DNA of 64,000 nt from assembly GCA_022836615.1 (NCBI GenBank), contig MU405372.1:18486-82485 (forward strand), written 5' to 3'. The position numbers and the translations under genes were made by a program. The DNA comes from Annulohypoxylon bovei var. microspora (Eukaryota > Ascomycota > Sordariomycetes > Xylariales > Hypoxylaceae). This document shows positions 25,985 through 39,801 of this stretch, piece after piece (position 1 is the stretch's first letter; each line of letters opens with the position of its first letter). Under the pieces are notes generated by a model. It saw only the letters and a list, made by a program, of their open reading frames with translations, searched no databases and was not told the DNA's origin.

Positions 25985-26167
25985 TATAAACATTTAAAAC
26001 TTAATCGTTACGTGTGTTAAAATTAATTATTATTTTTAAAAATTAAAACTTTTTTAATTATTTAAAGAATTTTATTTAATACATTATAAATAAAGTAATA
26101 ACCTTTTTAAAATAATTAATACATTCGTAACTTACCCTTGGGATTCTTAATTATTCATTTACCCACA
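25985..26167 (-). repeat. 5' LTR, copia family B
   Basis: It is 183 bp. It keeps CCCTTGGG and CCCACA, which are mutated in the partner, so it is the less damaged LTR at that end. Confidence 0.93.
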
Positions 26168-26172
26168 TTTTT

Positions 26173-29100
26173 ATTTTAAATAAAATTACATTTACATTTA
26201 TTTATAATTAATTAAAATAATATTTAATTATTATATAAATATATTAAATAATGTTTTTTTTAAAAGCTTTAATATTAATTAAATTATCATTTATTTTTAA
26301 AAGTTTTAAATTTTTATTTTTTTTAATAAAATTATTAATAAAAGTAAATATTAATATTTATGAAAGTTTATTATTTATTACTTTAATTATTTTATATAAC
26401 TTAATAATGTTTTTAATTTTTAATTTATTTTTTTAATTTTAAATATATTTGGTAATGATTTTTATTACCGCATTATTTTTTACGTTAAATTTTAAAGCAT
26501 TTAAGTTATTTTTATTCGTTATTTTTTTATATTAATTTAATTTTAATTTAATAAGAAATTTATTTATTTTTATAATATCATTAATTTAAAAATTTTGCGT
26601 TAATTATTATATTTTAATTTTAAATAATAATATTTTAATTTTAAAAGAATTATTTAATTTTACCTTAATGTTTTAAATGAAATTATTAATTTCTTATAAT
26701 CTTTTTTTATTTTTAACTTTATCGTTTTTTTTTTATAATATTATTTTTATTATTATTAATATTAAAATATTTATAAATATTAATTTACTTTTAATTCATT
26801 TATATAAATTATATTTTTTTATTACATTAAACATTTTTTTAACTTTTTTTTAAAAATATAAAATTATTATTATAAAATTAAAGTTATTTAAAAATGTATT
26901 ATATTAAATCTTTTTAAATTTCCATAATAAATTTAATATTTTTTAATAAAAACTTTTTTTAAAGTATAAATAAATTTAATTAAATGATCGTTAATTAATA
27001 ATATATTTCTTTATTTTTAAATTTTAAAGGATATACTTTGGTTATTATCGGAATAAACACTTTTTTTAATTTAATAATATTTTAATAAAAGTGATTATTT
27101 TTTAAAAATCTTTCGAATATAACGTATCGTTCATTTATTTTCGAAGGTTTTAATATAACGTTAATAAAAAAACGCGTAATTATAAAAATATATATTTTTA
27201 AATATAAAGCCACGATTTAAATAAGTATCGAAAAGGTTTAATTTAATGTTAATATAAAAATATAATACGTTTTTTTTTTAATTAAATTTTTATTACCATT
27301 AAAAGCTTTATAAACGAAATTTTATAAATGTTTTTATTATTATTAAATAATAAAATAAAACGTTTAATAATGAATCCATTGTTATTTAAAATTAAAGTAA
27401 TAAAACATATTATACCTTAAAATATAATTATATACTTCGAAAAAAAAAAGTTTTTATTAAAAAAATATATAATTAAAGATTTTAATTATAAAATTATAAA
27501 TTACCTTAATATTATTATTAAAATCGACGAATTTAAAATGTTTTAATAATATATTTAAATGAATAATTATATATACGAATTTTTAATTTATAAAAGATTT
27601 ATTTTTAATTATATAATTTATAATGTATTATAATAACGTTAAAGTTTTAATAATAATAAAAATTAAAGTAAAATTATAATTATGTTTTAATATAACGATA
27701 AAAATTATATTTTAATATATATAATTTATGGAATGTTATTTAATTTAAAGAATATTATTTTTAATAATATATGTTCGGTTAATTTCATTTTAAAAATAAT
27801 TAAACCGGTATAATTTATTAGTTTTATTTTTTAATTTATTTTTATTAACTTTTAAATATTTATAATAAATATGAATATATTTGTGAATTTATATATTAAT
27901 AATAATAAATTAAACTTTATTTTTTTATTTAATTATTAAAACATTTAAATCACGTTTTAACTTTTTCGTTAATTATAAACGGTTTATAATTGAATGCTTT
28001 TTATTTAATATATTATAATCGAAATTCTTTTTAAAATGTTTATTAATGAATTAAAGAAATTTATTTATTTTTTTTTGAATTTTACGTTTAATTAAATTTA
28101 AGAAATAATTTAAAAAGTTTATGTTATTAAAAAATTATAATAACTTATGAAAATGAAATATAATTTAATTATTAATTTTAATAATGTTAAAGTAATGTAA
28201 TATAAGTTTAAAAGTTTTATTTTAAATAAATGTTAAAATAATTTCTTTAAAAAACGTTTTTAAATAAATGTGAAACCATTTTATTAAAGTTATAAGGTTT
28301 TAATTAATTTCTTTTTATTAAGTAATACATTTTTAAATGAAATATCGATTTATTTATTTTTATAGTTTTTTTAAATAATGTTTATTTTTAAACTTTTTTC
28401 CCATTTATATTTAAATTAATAATAATATATTATTAAGGTTAATAATAAATTATATAATTAAAGGTTTATATTTTACGATTATGTTTTTTATTTTATCTTT
28501 TATTTGGATTTTCTTTTCGTTTATAAAAGGTTATTAATAACCATATATAATAATTTCTTTAAAAAATATATTTATATTTAAATTAAAAATTTTATACGTT
28601 TTATAAAACTTATAATTAACTTTTAATAATTATTTTTATGTTATATTTTTATAAGCTTTTTAAATAATATTAAAAGAGGATTTTTTAGTTTATGCACGAT
28701 TAATTTAATTATTATTATTTTTAATAATGTAATTAAATATAATAAAAGGAAATATAAAATGTATAATAATAATAATATTATATTATTATAATTTTATTAC
28801 GGCTTATTTATAACGAAATAATTAATGATAAAATCTTAAAGGTAAATATAAAAATAATTTAAGCTTATAATTTTTAAATAAAGTTTTTTTTATAAAGTTT
28901 TTTATTATTTTTTTTTTATTAATAATAAATAATAATCCATTAAACTTATATAAAAAAATAATAAAAAAAATTAATATAAAATAATTTAAATCTTAAGGGT
29001 TAAGAAAATTTATACTTAAAGAAATTTAAAAATAAGGTTAATTATTTTGAATTTTTTTAATAATATAATCTTATTTTTTATTTTCATTTTTATAACCATT

Positions 29101-32100
29101 AAATTTAATTTAAAATAATTTTTAAATGAATTAAACTTTTTATACATTATTTATTTAATTTTTAATTAAATTAAAGAAATTAAAAAAAATGGTTATAAAA
29201 ATAAATTTTACACCGTTTTTTTGGTTAATTAAATTGGTAACCTCATTATTATATTCATTTTTATGTATATTTTAAATATTATTAAAAAATAAAATATTTT
29301 TTACTTTTTTATAAACTTTTTCCCATTTCCATTCCTTATTAAATTCGTTTATTACTTTAAGTTTATTAAAATTAAAAATATGTTATTTATTTTCTTTAAA
29401 TATTAAATTTTTATTATTTTAATTTAAGACGTAATTTAATCGTTTTATTAATTTAACATTAATATTAAATATATAAGTAAGGTTTAAAAAAATTTATGGT
29501 AATAAAAGTTTATTTTCTTCGTTTTATATATTTTAAAAATTATTATTTAATAAAATATTATAATAAAAATAATTATAAATTTTTAATTATAATAATATAT
29601 TTATTATAATAAATTTATGTAGCTTTAAGAATGGGATTAAGTTATTTTTTTAACCTTTTATGGATTATATTATATAACGTGAATATTTTTAAAAATGTTT
29701 TTAATATTACATAATAATATTTTAACGATATAATAAATATCGTTAATAAAAATAATAATATAATTTATTATTTTTTAATAAAAAAGGTTTATTAATTACT
29801 TTAAAAATAAATTAAAAATAAGTTTTATAATTATATTAAACGTATATTTAAAAGTTAAAAATTTTTTTTTTAATAAATAAAATAATTTAATAAATAAAAA
29901 AAACAAATGAATGTAAGGTATATATAACATGTTTAATTAATAATTAAGCAATGTATAATCTTTATTTAAACTTTATTTACATTTATTATAAATGTAAATA
30001 ATTTAAGAGTTTTTTAGAAAATAATTTAAATAATTATAACGGTATAAAATTTTTCTTAAATTCGGAAATAATATATTAAGATTTTTCTTAAAAAAAATTT
30101 TTAATTTTTTTTAAACTTAATTTAAAAAAAAGATGTAATTAAAAAAATGAATATTATTAATAACATATTACATTAAATATAAACGACATTAATTTAATAA
30201 TAAGTTATTAAAATCTTAAGTATAATATTAAAAATTAAATATATAAACCGTTTTATAATAATTATTAATAAAATAAAAAAAAGATTTATTTTTTAATTCT
30301 TTTTTTTTTTATTAAAATCAAAATTAAGATTATTAATAATATTTCCAAAAACATTAATAATGTTAATATCGTTTATAAGATTAAATATTTATAAAAGCCA
30401 TTTTTAAATTTTATTTATTTTAATATTTTAATTAATAATATTATGAATTTAAATATTTTAAATATTATACACCGTTAAAAGCAAAAATATAACATTATTA
30501 AGAATATATTTATATATATAATTACTTTAAATTATTTATGTAAAAAAATTATTTATTTAATTTTTTTTGAAAATAAAATTTAAAAAATGTAATTTAAAGT
30601 GTTATAATTTAAGAATATAATAATAATTATTTATTATAAAATATTAATTTTAAGATTTTATAATAATAAAAATATATAAAACAAATAAATAAGAAAATAC
30701 ACGAAAATATACGAATAATATTATATTTAATTATTTTTTATTATAATTTAATATATATTTATAATAATATATTTATAATGATGTATTTACATTATATAAT
30801 AATATATAACTTAAATTTTATAATTAATTATAATTTTATTTAAGATAAACATTTAAGTTAATACTTATAATAATTTTAAACTTTTTTAAATAATTTATTA
30901 TATATATAATAATAATTATTTATATTTAAATTTTAATAAAATAAATAAACTTTAAAATTTATTTTATATTTTAATAATTAATTATTGTGGTTATTTAATA
31001 TATTATTTAATAATAAATAATAATAATTATATAATATAAATAAACGTAATAAAAAAGGTTAAAAAAATATATAAATAAATATTTCTTAATTAATAAAACT
31101 TTAATTTTTTTATAATATATTTTTATTTTATATTTTTATTTTATATTTTTATTTTATAATAAATTCATTTAAATTTTTTTATATACATATATAATCATGG
31201 AATTTAACTTTAATATATTTATTAAATATAATCGTATTACCACTTTTTTTAAATTTAATTTAAAAATTACATTTATTAATAAAATTTTATTAATTAAAAA
31301 AAAAATGTGAAAAATAATTAATTAAATATAACAATTATAAATTAATTTTTAATATTAAAGTTTTATTATTTTTTAATATAATTTTATATAATAATAAAAA
31401 TGTGTAATAAATTATTTATTATTATATTAATACGTTAAAAAATATGTATTTTATTTATGTATTTAATTTTAATTTTATCGATAAAAAAGAAGGTAATGTT
31501 ATCATGGTTTAAAAAATAATTTATTTATGGAAATTTTAAACGAAATTATTTAATTATAAAATGGTTAATAAAATGTTATAAACATTATTATTAATGTTAT
31601 TATTAAATATTTAAAAGTAAATTATGGAAATTTTCGGTTTATTTATGAATTTAATATATTATTAATATTATAAAAAGTTATATAATATTTTATTAATTGA
31701 AAATATGTTTAAAATAATATAATAAAATTAAATTAATTATTTTTTTTAAGGTAAAATTTATTTTAATTTATTTCGAATTATTTTATTATTAAAAATAAAT
31801 ATAATGTAAGGTTTAAAAAAGTATAATGTTTTTATAAAACTTTAATTTTACTTTAATTTATTTAATAATTAAATTAAAATTAATTTATTAAAAAAGAAGG
31901 TTTATATTTTTTATATATTTCTTTTATTTAATAAATTTATTTATAAACGTTATATTTAAGCTTTTAAAAACGGAAAGTTAAATTTAATAAATGGTGATTA
32001 CATTTATTATTCGGATTAAATTATTAAAAAGTTAAAGGATTATTTTATAAAAAAAGTTAAATTTAATAAAAAAGTTTTTATATAAAATTATTTTATTTAT

Positions 32101-32148
32101 ATTATTATTATAAAAAAAAATATATGTTATTTATTAATTTAAAATGTT
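26173..32148. other. AT-rich RIP-like sequence, no gene recognised
   Basis: About 6 kb lying between two delimited retroelements. No LTR pair, terminal inverted repeat or protein motif could be read. Hydrophobic-looking frames such as 26251-26436 come from T-rich DNA. Its length is again close to that of one retroelement. Confidence 0.4.
31118..31156. repeat. 13-bp tandem repeat x3
   Basis: Three perfect head-to-tail copies of TATTTTTATTTTA. Confidence 0.9.
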
Positions 32149-32153
32149 TAAAT

Positions 32154-32465
32154 TGTGACGGTTTTTATAAATAATGGTAAACTTATGTTATATAAGGTTA
32201 AAAATAAGGTTATTTTTATTAATAAAAAAGAAAAGGAAAAATAATAACCTTTTATTTTTAAGGTTACGATATTTATGTTTAAAAGTGTGGATTAAGTTAA
32301 TTAATGTGGAAATTTCCTTTATACGTGTTTTAATAATTTTTACGACTTATTTAAGGTTATTAATAATTTTATTATAAAGATTTACACTTATCACGTTTAT
32401 AATTATAATATAAGTTTACGTTAATCTTTATTTTAATTAATTTTCCAAGTTTTTAATTCGTAATA
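32154..32465 (-). repeat. 3' LTR of the gypsy element
   Basis: It is 312 bp and matches 37505-37815 along its whole length. The differences are transitions plus one base lost in an A-run. The short frame 32174-32377 is an accident of this LTR and recurs in the other one. Confidence 0.93.
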
Positions 32466-32489
32466 ATATTTTTTTCTTTTATTTTTTAA

Positions 32490-35400
32490 AGCTTATAATT
32501 ATAAAAGCTTTTTCACCCATCCCATTTCTTACCCCAAATCGTTAATAAAACGTTTTTAAAGCCTTTATATTTTTTAATTTTTCTTAAGGTTTTTATGTTG
32601 GTTTTATATAACCTTTCCATTTAATTAATATTATTTTATATACGCCCCGTCCTTTACGTTTACTTTCCGATCGTAAAATTTCCTTAATAATATATTCGAA
32701 GTTTTCACCATTTTAATTAATAAAAAGTGGTGGTTAAACGTTGTTTTATATTTAAAATAATAATAAGTTTATAATTACCGGTTTAAATAATTTAATATAA
32801 AATCATGGTTAAATTCTCATAAATACGTTTAATTTTACCATATAAAAACTAATCACTTTAATTACCTTATATTTCGCGTATAATTAAAAAAGTTTTTTTT
32901 TAAATTATAATGTTATAATATTCTTTAAATTTAATTAAATTTTATCGTTTACTTTATATTTAAAACCTTTTAATTAAAATTAATTTATTATACATTTTAT
33001 ACGTTTTTAAATTATAACCATAATAATTTAAATATATTCGTTAATTTTTTTAATTTTAATTATAAAATCCACAACCCGTTATTTTTTAAATAATTTACTT
33101 AAGGTTTTATTAACGATTTATTCGATCGGATATACATAATATTTATACGTTATATAAAAAAAGTTTAACCCGACCATTATGTTTTAATTATTAATCGTTA
33201 CCATCGTTATAAATAACATTTTTAATTAATTAAATTATATGTAAATTAAAAAACACCGTAAATATGTTTATACCTTTTAATTCATTTTTTTTATAAACTT
33301 ATTAATCTTTAAATTAAAAATAATAAATAAACGTTATACCATTTTTATTAATTCACAAAGTTTTATTTAAAATGCGTTTATTTAATTATTCTTTTAATTT
33401 AATATTACCGTTATAAAAAAGCTGTGATACTTAACGTAAATGTATATAAGCCTTATAATACATGTTTTAATTTTCATGGTATTCATCGTTTTTAATAAAA
33501 CCCATTTTAATAATTAATAAATAATTATTATTAAATATTAAAGGTTTCTTTTTTTTTATTAACATTTTTATTATAAAATTAATAAACAGTTTTAAAAAAT
33601 AATAATTAAAAATAAATAAAAGTTTTAATAACCTTTTTCGTTAAATTTATTAAATATAAATTTAATTATAAACATTATAATTCTTATAAAACTTTTATAT
33701 ATTTTATTTTATAATTAATTAATAAAAGGATTTTAAAGTAATTATAATAATATTATCTTTTTTTAAGTGGTTTATAACGTAAGAATTATAAATATTTTAA
33801 ATTATAACCATTTTAAAAAGCTTTTAATCCGATATCCACGTTCGTTTTTTAAATAACACGGCTTTTTTATCGTTTAAATCACATTTAACGATTAAAACCT
33901 TATAATTTTTAAAAATTAATAAGAAATAATAATCGCTTTTATTAATAACTTCATAAATCGTTTTAAAGTTTATATTTTTAATAACCTTTTAATTTCATAA
34001 AACTTACAAATCCTCGTTATAGAAAAATTTTTTTCCGATAAATATAATTATAAGGCTTTAATCCGATATTATTTCCCTTTTTAATACCTTAATAACATTT
34101 ATTAAAAATATTTAAATGTTTATTACCGTCGTTTTTATTAAAAGTAATTATTTTTATTTAAATAAACGTTATATATAATTTATTACCTTTTTATTTTTTT
34201 AATTTATTAAAATATTTTAATTTTATTTTAATAAAGCATTAAATTATTTTATTTCCTTATTAACCCGGTACTTTATAATAAAATTAAATCCCGATAAAGT
34301 TTACCTTTAATGTATTTAACGCTTACTTAATTTACGAGTAATTATGAAATATTCCAAGTTTTTATAATTTATAAAAATTATAAAAAATTTAATTACCTTT
34401 TATAATTTCCTTTATTATACTTTTATCGACTTAACGATCGTTAAAAACTTTTTATCGTATATTTCGTAATTACATTTAATTAATAATAATTTTATTAAAT
34501 GGTAAATCATAAGCTTTAACATTTTATTATGGTTTTTTTATAAAAGGTAAATTCTTAAAACCCACTTTAAGTAATCCGCTTTTAAATATGTTTCTTAATT
34601 AAGGTTTTAATAAATTAAAATTAATATAATAATAAATAAATGTTTTAATTTTTTAAACGCCGCGTTTATTTTTTATTTTTATTTAAAAAAAGCCCCTTTT
34701 TTCGTTAAAATAATTAAAAAAGTAATTAATTTATTAAATCTTTTAATAAACGTTTTATAAAAATTCGTAAACCTTAAAAAATTATAAATTCTTCGTACGT
34801 TTATAAGTGGTTTTTACTTTTTAATAATTATAACTTTATTAAAGTTTATTTTAATTTTTTTTTTTATTATAATAATAAAGTTTAAATATTTAATTTCCTT
34901 TATAATAAAAAAATATTTAAAAAAGTTTAATTTTAAATTAATGTTATTAAAGCGTTTTAATATCGTTTTAATTTTATTTATATAATTTTTACGAAACCCG
35001 TTTAAATAAATTATTATATTATTTACGTACGTTAAATAATAATTATTTAAAAAATTAAATAAAGTTTTATTAATATAATGTTAAAACGCCATTAACGTTT
35101 CGTATAACTTAAAAGGTGTAATTAACCATTTAAAAACTTTAAATTAAATACAAAAAATAATTTTTTATTTATTTTTTTTTTTATTTATAACTTATAAAAT
35201 GTAATTTTAATGTTAATTTTAATTAACCACTTAATTTTATAAAAGGATTATAAAATTTCTTTAATTAATAATAATAAGTAATAATTATATATTAAAATGG
35301 TGTTAAAAGCCTTGTAATTTACATAAAACCGGAAGTTGTTTTTTAGTTTTTTTACGAATAATATTAATGCTTTTCTTAAGAAATTATTAACCTTAATCCA

Positions 35401-37504
35401 CCCCTTATTTAATAAGCTTATTAAGGTTTTTCGTAATATTAAAAACTTTTTTTTTAATATACCATATAAAAGCTTTTATAAGATTTCTTTTTCTTTACTT
35501 TAATTGTTTTTTTATAAATTAACCTTAATATTTAACCTTAACTTTAATAATAATAACATTATATTTTTATTATTTAAAAAATCTTCGGCTTGATTTTTTA
35601 ATTTATTAAATAACGCTTTTTGGATTTAATTAATTATAAGCTTTTTTTTTTTTTAATGCGATGTTAATATTTTATATAATGGTATTAAAAACTTAAATGT
35701 TTTCGCCGTTTTTTTTATATTAACGTTTTTTTTTTAAGTTATAAATATTAAGAATATATTTTTTATTATATATTTAATTTTTTTAATTTATAAGTACTTT
35801 ATTTTAACGTCGTAAAATGTTTAAGTAATGTTTTAATTTTTTTCGTATATTATTAAATTATATTTCTTTAAATTTATTTTAATTAATCTTTTTTTCGCTT
35901 TATAAATAATGTCGTTTCATTTTATTTATAATTTTTTTAATATTAAAAAAAACGTGAAATTTAAGATAATATAATTTTATATCCGTTTTTTTTTACCATT
36001 TATATCGATTTCCGCATGTATAAACATATTAATTATATAAAATTCTTTATTTTTAATTAATTTTAGTTTTTTTTTTAAATAAATATACGTAATAATTTTA
36101 TTTATTATATAAATCTTTTATTAAATATTAAATATATTAAACATTTTAAATTTATAAATATATTAATAAACTTTTATTTATTTAACAAGGTTTTAATTAA
36201 GAAAAAAATAATATACATTTTATTTAAAACTTTTTTAATATTTATAAATTTTAATATTAACCTTTAAATGCGATTTTACTTAAAGGTTACTCGTTTTTTA
36301 AACACTTTAATAATTCGTAATTATTTTTAACATTTCGATTACTTTAAGTTTTTATAATGGCCATTTGTGGCGTGCCGTTTTCGTTGTTATGGTCCGGTTA
36401 AAGTGCGGTTTAAAATAACGGGCAAGTTATTATAAGGTGCCTTATTTTCGTGCAACGAATACACTTGCTTTTTTTTTTAAGTTTTTTAAATTTTTGGTTT
36501 AATTTTTATTATGCTTTTAATAAGTTATTATTATTTTAACGTAAACCATTTATTTAATTTATCGTTATAATTATTATAATAATTAAAATTATATAATTCA
36601 TTTCATTTATAATTATATTTTTATTTTTATCGAGTTTTAATTTTTATTTTTAAATAATTACCGTATTAATAAAATTAATAACCTTTTAATTAAATGTTTT
36701 TTCGTATTAAATAATCGTAAAATAATTTTTTTTTTTTTTATAATCCGATACCTTTTCCACTTTAATTATTATGTTATTAACCTTAATCACCCATTTATTA
36801 TAATTTTTTTTATTTAACTTTTTAATTATAAAACCGTTTTTTAATTTATTATTTAACCTTACGTTAATATAATTAATTTTATTTTTTTCTTTTTAATATA
36901 ATTCGTTAATTAAAATTAATTTATTTTCGAAATTAATAAAGAAATCGTTAAAATATTAAAAAATATTTTAACACATTTTAATTAAGTTTTAATAAACGGC
37001 TTAAATCGATTATTTATTTTTAAATTTTTCGATTAAAATTTAAATAAAAACTTAATTATTATATTATCCATTAAGCTTTTTCGTATTAAGCCATTATATT
37101 AAACATTGCCATTTCTTAATTAAAACCAAAAATATGATTTTTAAACATTTATTTTTCTTTAATCCGAAGTATATTAAATTTTTTAAAATAAAAAAATTTA
37201 ATATAACCATGTATATCGAAAAGTTTTTTTACTCGCTAATCCAAGTTAAATATTTATCTTTAATTAAAATTATTTCTTCGATTTTATAAAACGAATTAAA
37301 GCTGCTTAATAAGTTAATTATAAGGTTATTAAAAAAGTTATTAAAGAATTTATATATATTTAAATTATATTAATAAAAAACGATAAATATTATAAAATTT
37401 TAATCGTTTATTATTTAAAAAATGTTTATATATTAAGTTATTATTCGATGCGATGAATGTTTTTTCGAAAACTTTTATTAATTAAAAAGTAATTAATAAA
37501 AATA
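32490..37504 (-). pseudogene. RIP-killed gypsy gag-pol polyprotein
   Basis: The zinc knuckle at 36422-36463 has kept all four ligands: C-I-R-C-T-K-I-R-H-L-I-I-T-C. It sits in a locally GC-richer patch (about 36355-36470). The reverse-transcriptase motif at 35018-35029 reads Y-V-N-N, two G-to-A changes from YVDD, followed by IIIY. Gag lies about 1.35 kb from the 5' LTR and reverse transcriptase about 2.8 kb, normal for Ty3/gypsy. Confidence 0.85.
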
Positions 37505-37815
37505 TGTAACGATTTTTATAAGCAACGGTAAACTTATGTTATATAAAGTTAAAAATAAAATTATTTTTATTAATAAAAAAGAAAAAAAAAATAATAACTT
37601 TTTATTTTTAAAGTTACGATATTTATACTTAAAGGTGTGGATTAAATTAATTAATGTGGAAACCTTTTTTATACGTGTTTTAATAACTTTTATAATCCAT
37701 TTAAAGTTATTAATAACTTTATTATAAAAACCCACGTTTATTACGTTTATAATTATAATATAAGTTTACGTTAATTTTTATTTTAATTAACTTTTTAAGT
37801 TTTTAACCCGTAATA
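37505..37815 (-). repeat. 5' LTR of the gypsy element
   Basis: It is 311 bp and is followed by TAAAT. Short frames on both strands (37493-37735, 37536-37727) are LTR artefacts. Confidence 0.93.
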
Positions 37816-37820
37816 TAAAT

Positions 37821-38737
37821 AACTTTAAAAAGGCTTTTATTTTTTTTTTAAATTAAAATATTATTATAAAAATGAATAAAATTAATTATATAAAATTAAA
37901 TAATTTTAATAATTAAAAATATCGAATAAAATACGACATTTATAATATTTATATTTTTTAATAAATTTAAAAATACTTGAATTTTAAATATTAATATTAA
38001 TAATAAGTTTTAAAAATAAAAAAAGTAAAAAATTATTTTTATAAAACGTAAAAAAAAAATATAAAAAAATATAATAAAAAAATTTTTTTATTAATAATTA
38101 TAAAAAATAAAAAAATATAAAATAATAAATATTTCCATTTATTATATTTAAAAAAGGAAAAAAATAAAATAATTATAAAAATATAAAAATAATTTAATAT
38201 AAATAACGTATTTAATTTTATTAAATTAATTTTATAAAACTTAATAATTAAATAAATTATAATAATTTATATTTATAATTTATAATTAATTTTAAATTAA
38301 ACTTTTAAAAATATATACGTTTATATTATTTTAATTAATATGGAATATTATTTATATTAATAAATGTTATTCATTATATTAATTTAAAATAAATTATATA
38401 TTTTTAAAATTATAATTTATATAAAATTTATAATTTATATATTTTAAAATTATTTTTAATAAATTATATTTATTATTATAAATAATTTTATACGAAGTTA
38501 TAAAAACTTGAATTTTAAAAATTTTAACGAAAAATTAATTTATAATAATTATTAAATTATTAAATTTATTAATTTATAATATATTTAATAATTTATATTA
38601 TATTAATATTATAAATATTTATTTTTATATATTTAAAAAACTTAAAAATTATAATTATAAAACTTTTAACGTATTAAACCTTTTAAATGTATAAAAATAA
38701 ATATAATATTAATATAATATAAATTATTAAATATATT
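37821..38737. other. AT-rich sequence, no gene
   Basis: RIP-like DNA between the gypsy element and the first GC-richer island; nothing recognised. Confidence 0.5.
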
Positions 38738-38835
38738 ATAAGTTAATAAATTTAACGGTTTAATAATACCCGAGTTTAACGAAGGTAATTGTACGGGTAA
38801 AGCTTTGGTGTGTTTTTTTTTCCCTTTTTTCTCCA
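38738..38835 (+). repeat. Damaged tRNA-like repeat at the left edge of GC island 1
   Basis: ACCCGAGTTTAACGAAGG at 38767-38784, followed by ACGGGTAAAG and a T-run, matches 16612-16675. It resembles the anticodon-arm part of the tRNA-like sequence at 39802-39880 read on the minus strand. The two copies therefore face each other across 39 kb. Similarity to the intact copy is partial and includes non-transition changes. Confidence 0.5.
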
Positions 38836-39249
38836 TGGTCCAATCCTTATCAAAAATCTCCTATCGCGGTAATTCCGTATCTCCGGCGCTAAAAGTGTGT
38901 AAACCCCGTTATCTCCCAAGAGGCCGTTAAGTCCACGACGGTTGATTGGGTGCATCGTCGCAACAGTGGGTCAATCTCAGAGCTTTTAACCAATCAAACA
39001 ACAGATCTCAGCTTTCGAGGTGGCCCGTTCGCGAGAAGGTGGGTTTCGACAAGATTCAGTTTTTCAGAAACGAAAAGCTTGTCAAAAGCTGGCTCTCGCG
39101 CACGGACCAGTTGGGTGGGAAAGCAGACGAATTGATTACCTAAGGCGCTTACCTAATTGACTGCTTTCAGTTCAGTTGGCCATGATCTTCAACACAGCTT
39201 ATATAAGTAAAAAAAGACCCCTGATCTGAGAAGGTGGCCGAGGCGTTAG
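38836..39249. other. GC island 1, left single-copy part
   Basis: Normal-composition DNA. It holds TGATTGGGTGCATCG (38943-38957), identical to 56613-56627. It also holds TTTTAACCAATCAAAC (38984-38999), the exact reverse complement of 40771-40786. Two short open frames (38946-39143 and 38950-39135) show no family signature. Confidence 0.6.
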
Positions 39250-39735
39250 AAAGGTAGCTACGGGTGGCCACGGGTGGCTGAACGGGTGGCAAGACGGGTG
39301 GTTCAACGGGGTCTAGACGGGGGTTTTAACGGGTGGCTTAAGGGGTGGTTCAACGGGTGGTTATACGGGTGGCTTAAGGGGTGGTTCAACGGGTGGGTAG
39401 ACCGGTGGATAGACCGGGGGTGGCTTTACGGGAGGCTTAAGGGGTGGATTGACGGGTGGCTAATCGGGTGTTTAGATCGGGGGAGGCTATGGGGGATACA
39501 CGGGTGGTTAGAAAGGTGGTTACGGGTGGCTACGTGTGGTTTAACGGGGGCTAGACTGGGGGTTAGACCGGTGGTTTGAAGGGTGGCTAAAGGGGAGGCC
39601 TGGCGGGTGGCTTAAGGGTTCGATAAGGGGTGGCTTATGGGGTGGTTACGGGTGGTTTAACAAGCGGTTAAACAAGTAGCAGCACGGGTGGCTAAAGGGG
39701 AGGCTTAAAGGGGAGGCTTAAAGGGTGGTTAAATG
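39250..39735. repeat. 12-bp G-rich minisatellite (GGGTGGYTHAAS type)
   Basis: Degenerate head-to-tail units such as GGGTGGCTTAAG, GGGTGGTTCAAC and GGGTGGTTATAC. Because 12 bp is four codons, a frame across it (39274-39579) reads as GWFN/GWLK repeats; I take this as a by-product, since units drift and no gene context exists. The G-rich strand is the plus strand. Confidence 0.85.
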
Positions 39736-39801
39736 GATGTGCGAACCGCTAGCCGGATGGTGGTGAGCTGTTTCGTCGCATGGTAAAAGAAACAAAAACG
39801 G

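Larger units (their letters stand above)
20333..26167 (-). mobile_element. Ty1/copia LTR retrotransposon, full length, RIP-mutated (copia family B)
   Basis: The element is 5835 bp with 183-bp LTRs at both ends and flanking CTTTT (20328-20332) / TTTTT (26168-26172), a 5-bp target duplication differing by one transition. Minus orientation is shown by three signs. A minus-strand polypurine tract AAAAAAGTG (20516-20524) abuts the left LTR. TGGTAATATT abuts the right LTR like the TGG primer site of family A. The gag zinc knuckle (24377-24418) lies to the right of the reverse-transcriptase motif (21535-21546, YIND from YVDD), all on the minus strand. The LTR sequence is unrelated to family A apart from general structure. 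Confidence 0.93.
32154..37815 (-). mobile_element. Ty3/gypsy LTR retrotransposon, full length, RIP-mutated
   Basis: The element is 5662 bp with LTRs of 312 bp (32154-32465) and 311 bp (37505-37815); the 1-bp difference sits in an A-run. The target duplication TAAAT is perfect (32149-32153 and 37816-37820). On the minus strand a CCHC zinc knuckle (36422-36463) precedes a reverse-transcriptase YVNN-IIIY motif (YVDDIIIYS type, 35018-35029), as in gypsy gag-pol. A purine-rich minus-strand tract (about 32466-32487) abuts the 3' LTR. LTR termini in sense direction are TATTACG...CGTCACA, from TGTTACG. Coding frames are broken throughout. Confidence 0.93.

Noticed and set aside
24461..26436. Hydrophobic Phe/Ile/Leu-rich frames looking like small membrane proteins
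   Set aside because: Expected from T-rich RIP DNA; the first lies inside the antisense of a copia element.
39274..39579. GW-repeat frame of 101 codons
   Set aside because: It is a direct translation of the 12-bp minisatellite; units drift and the frame has no gene context.
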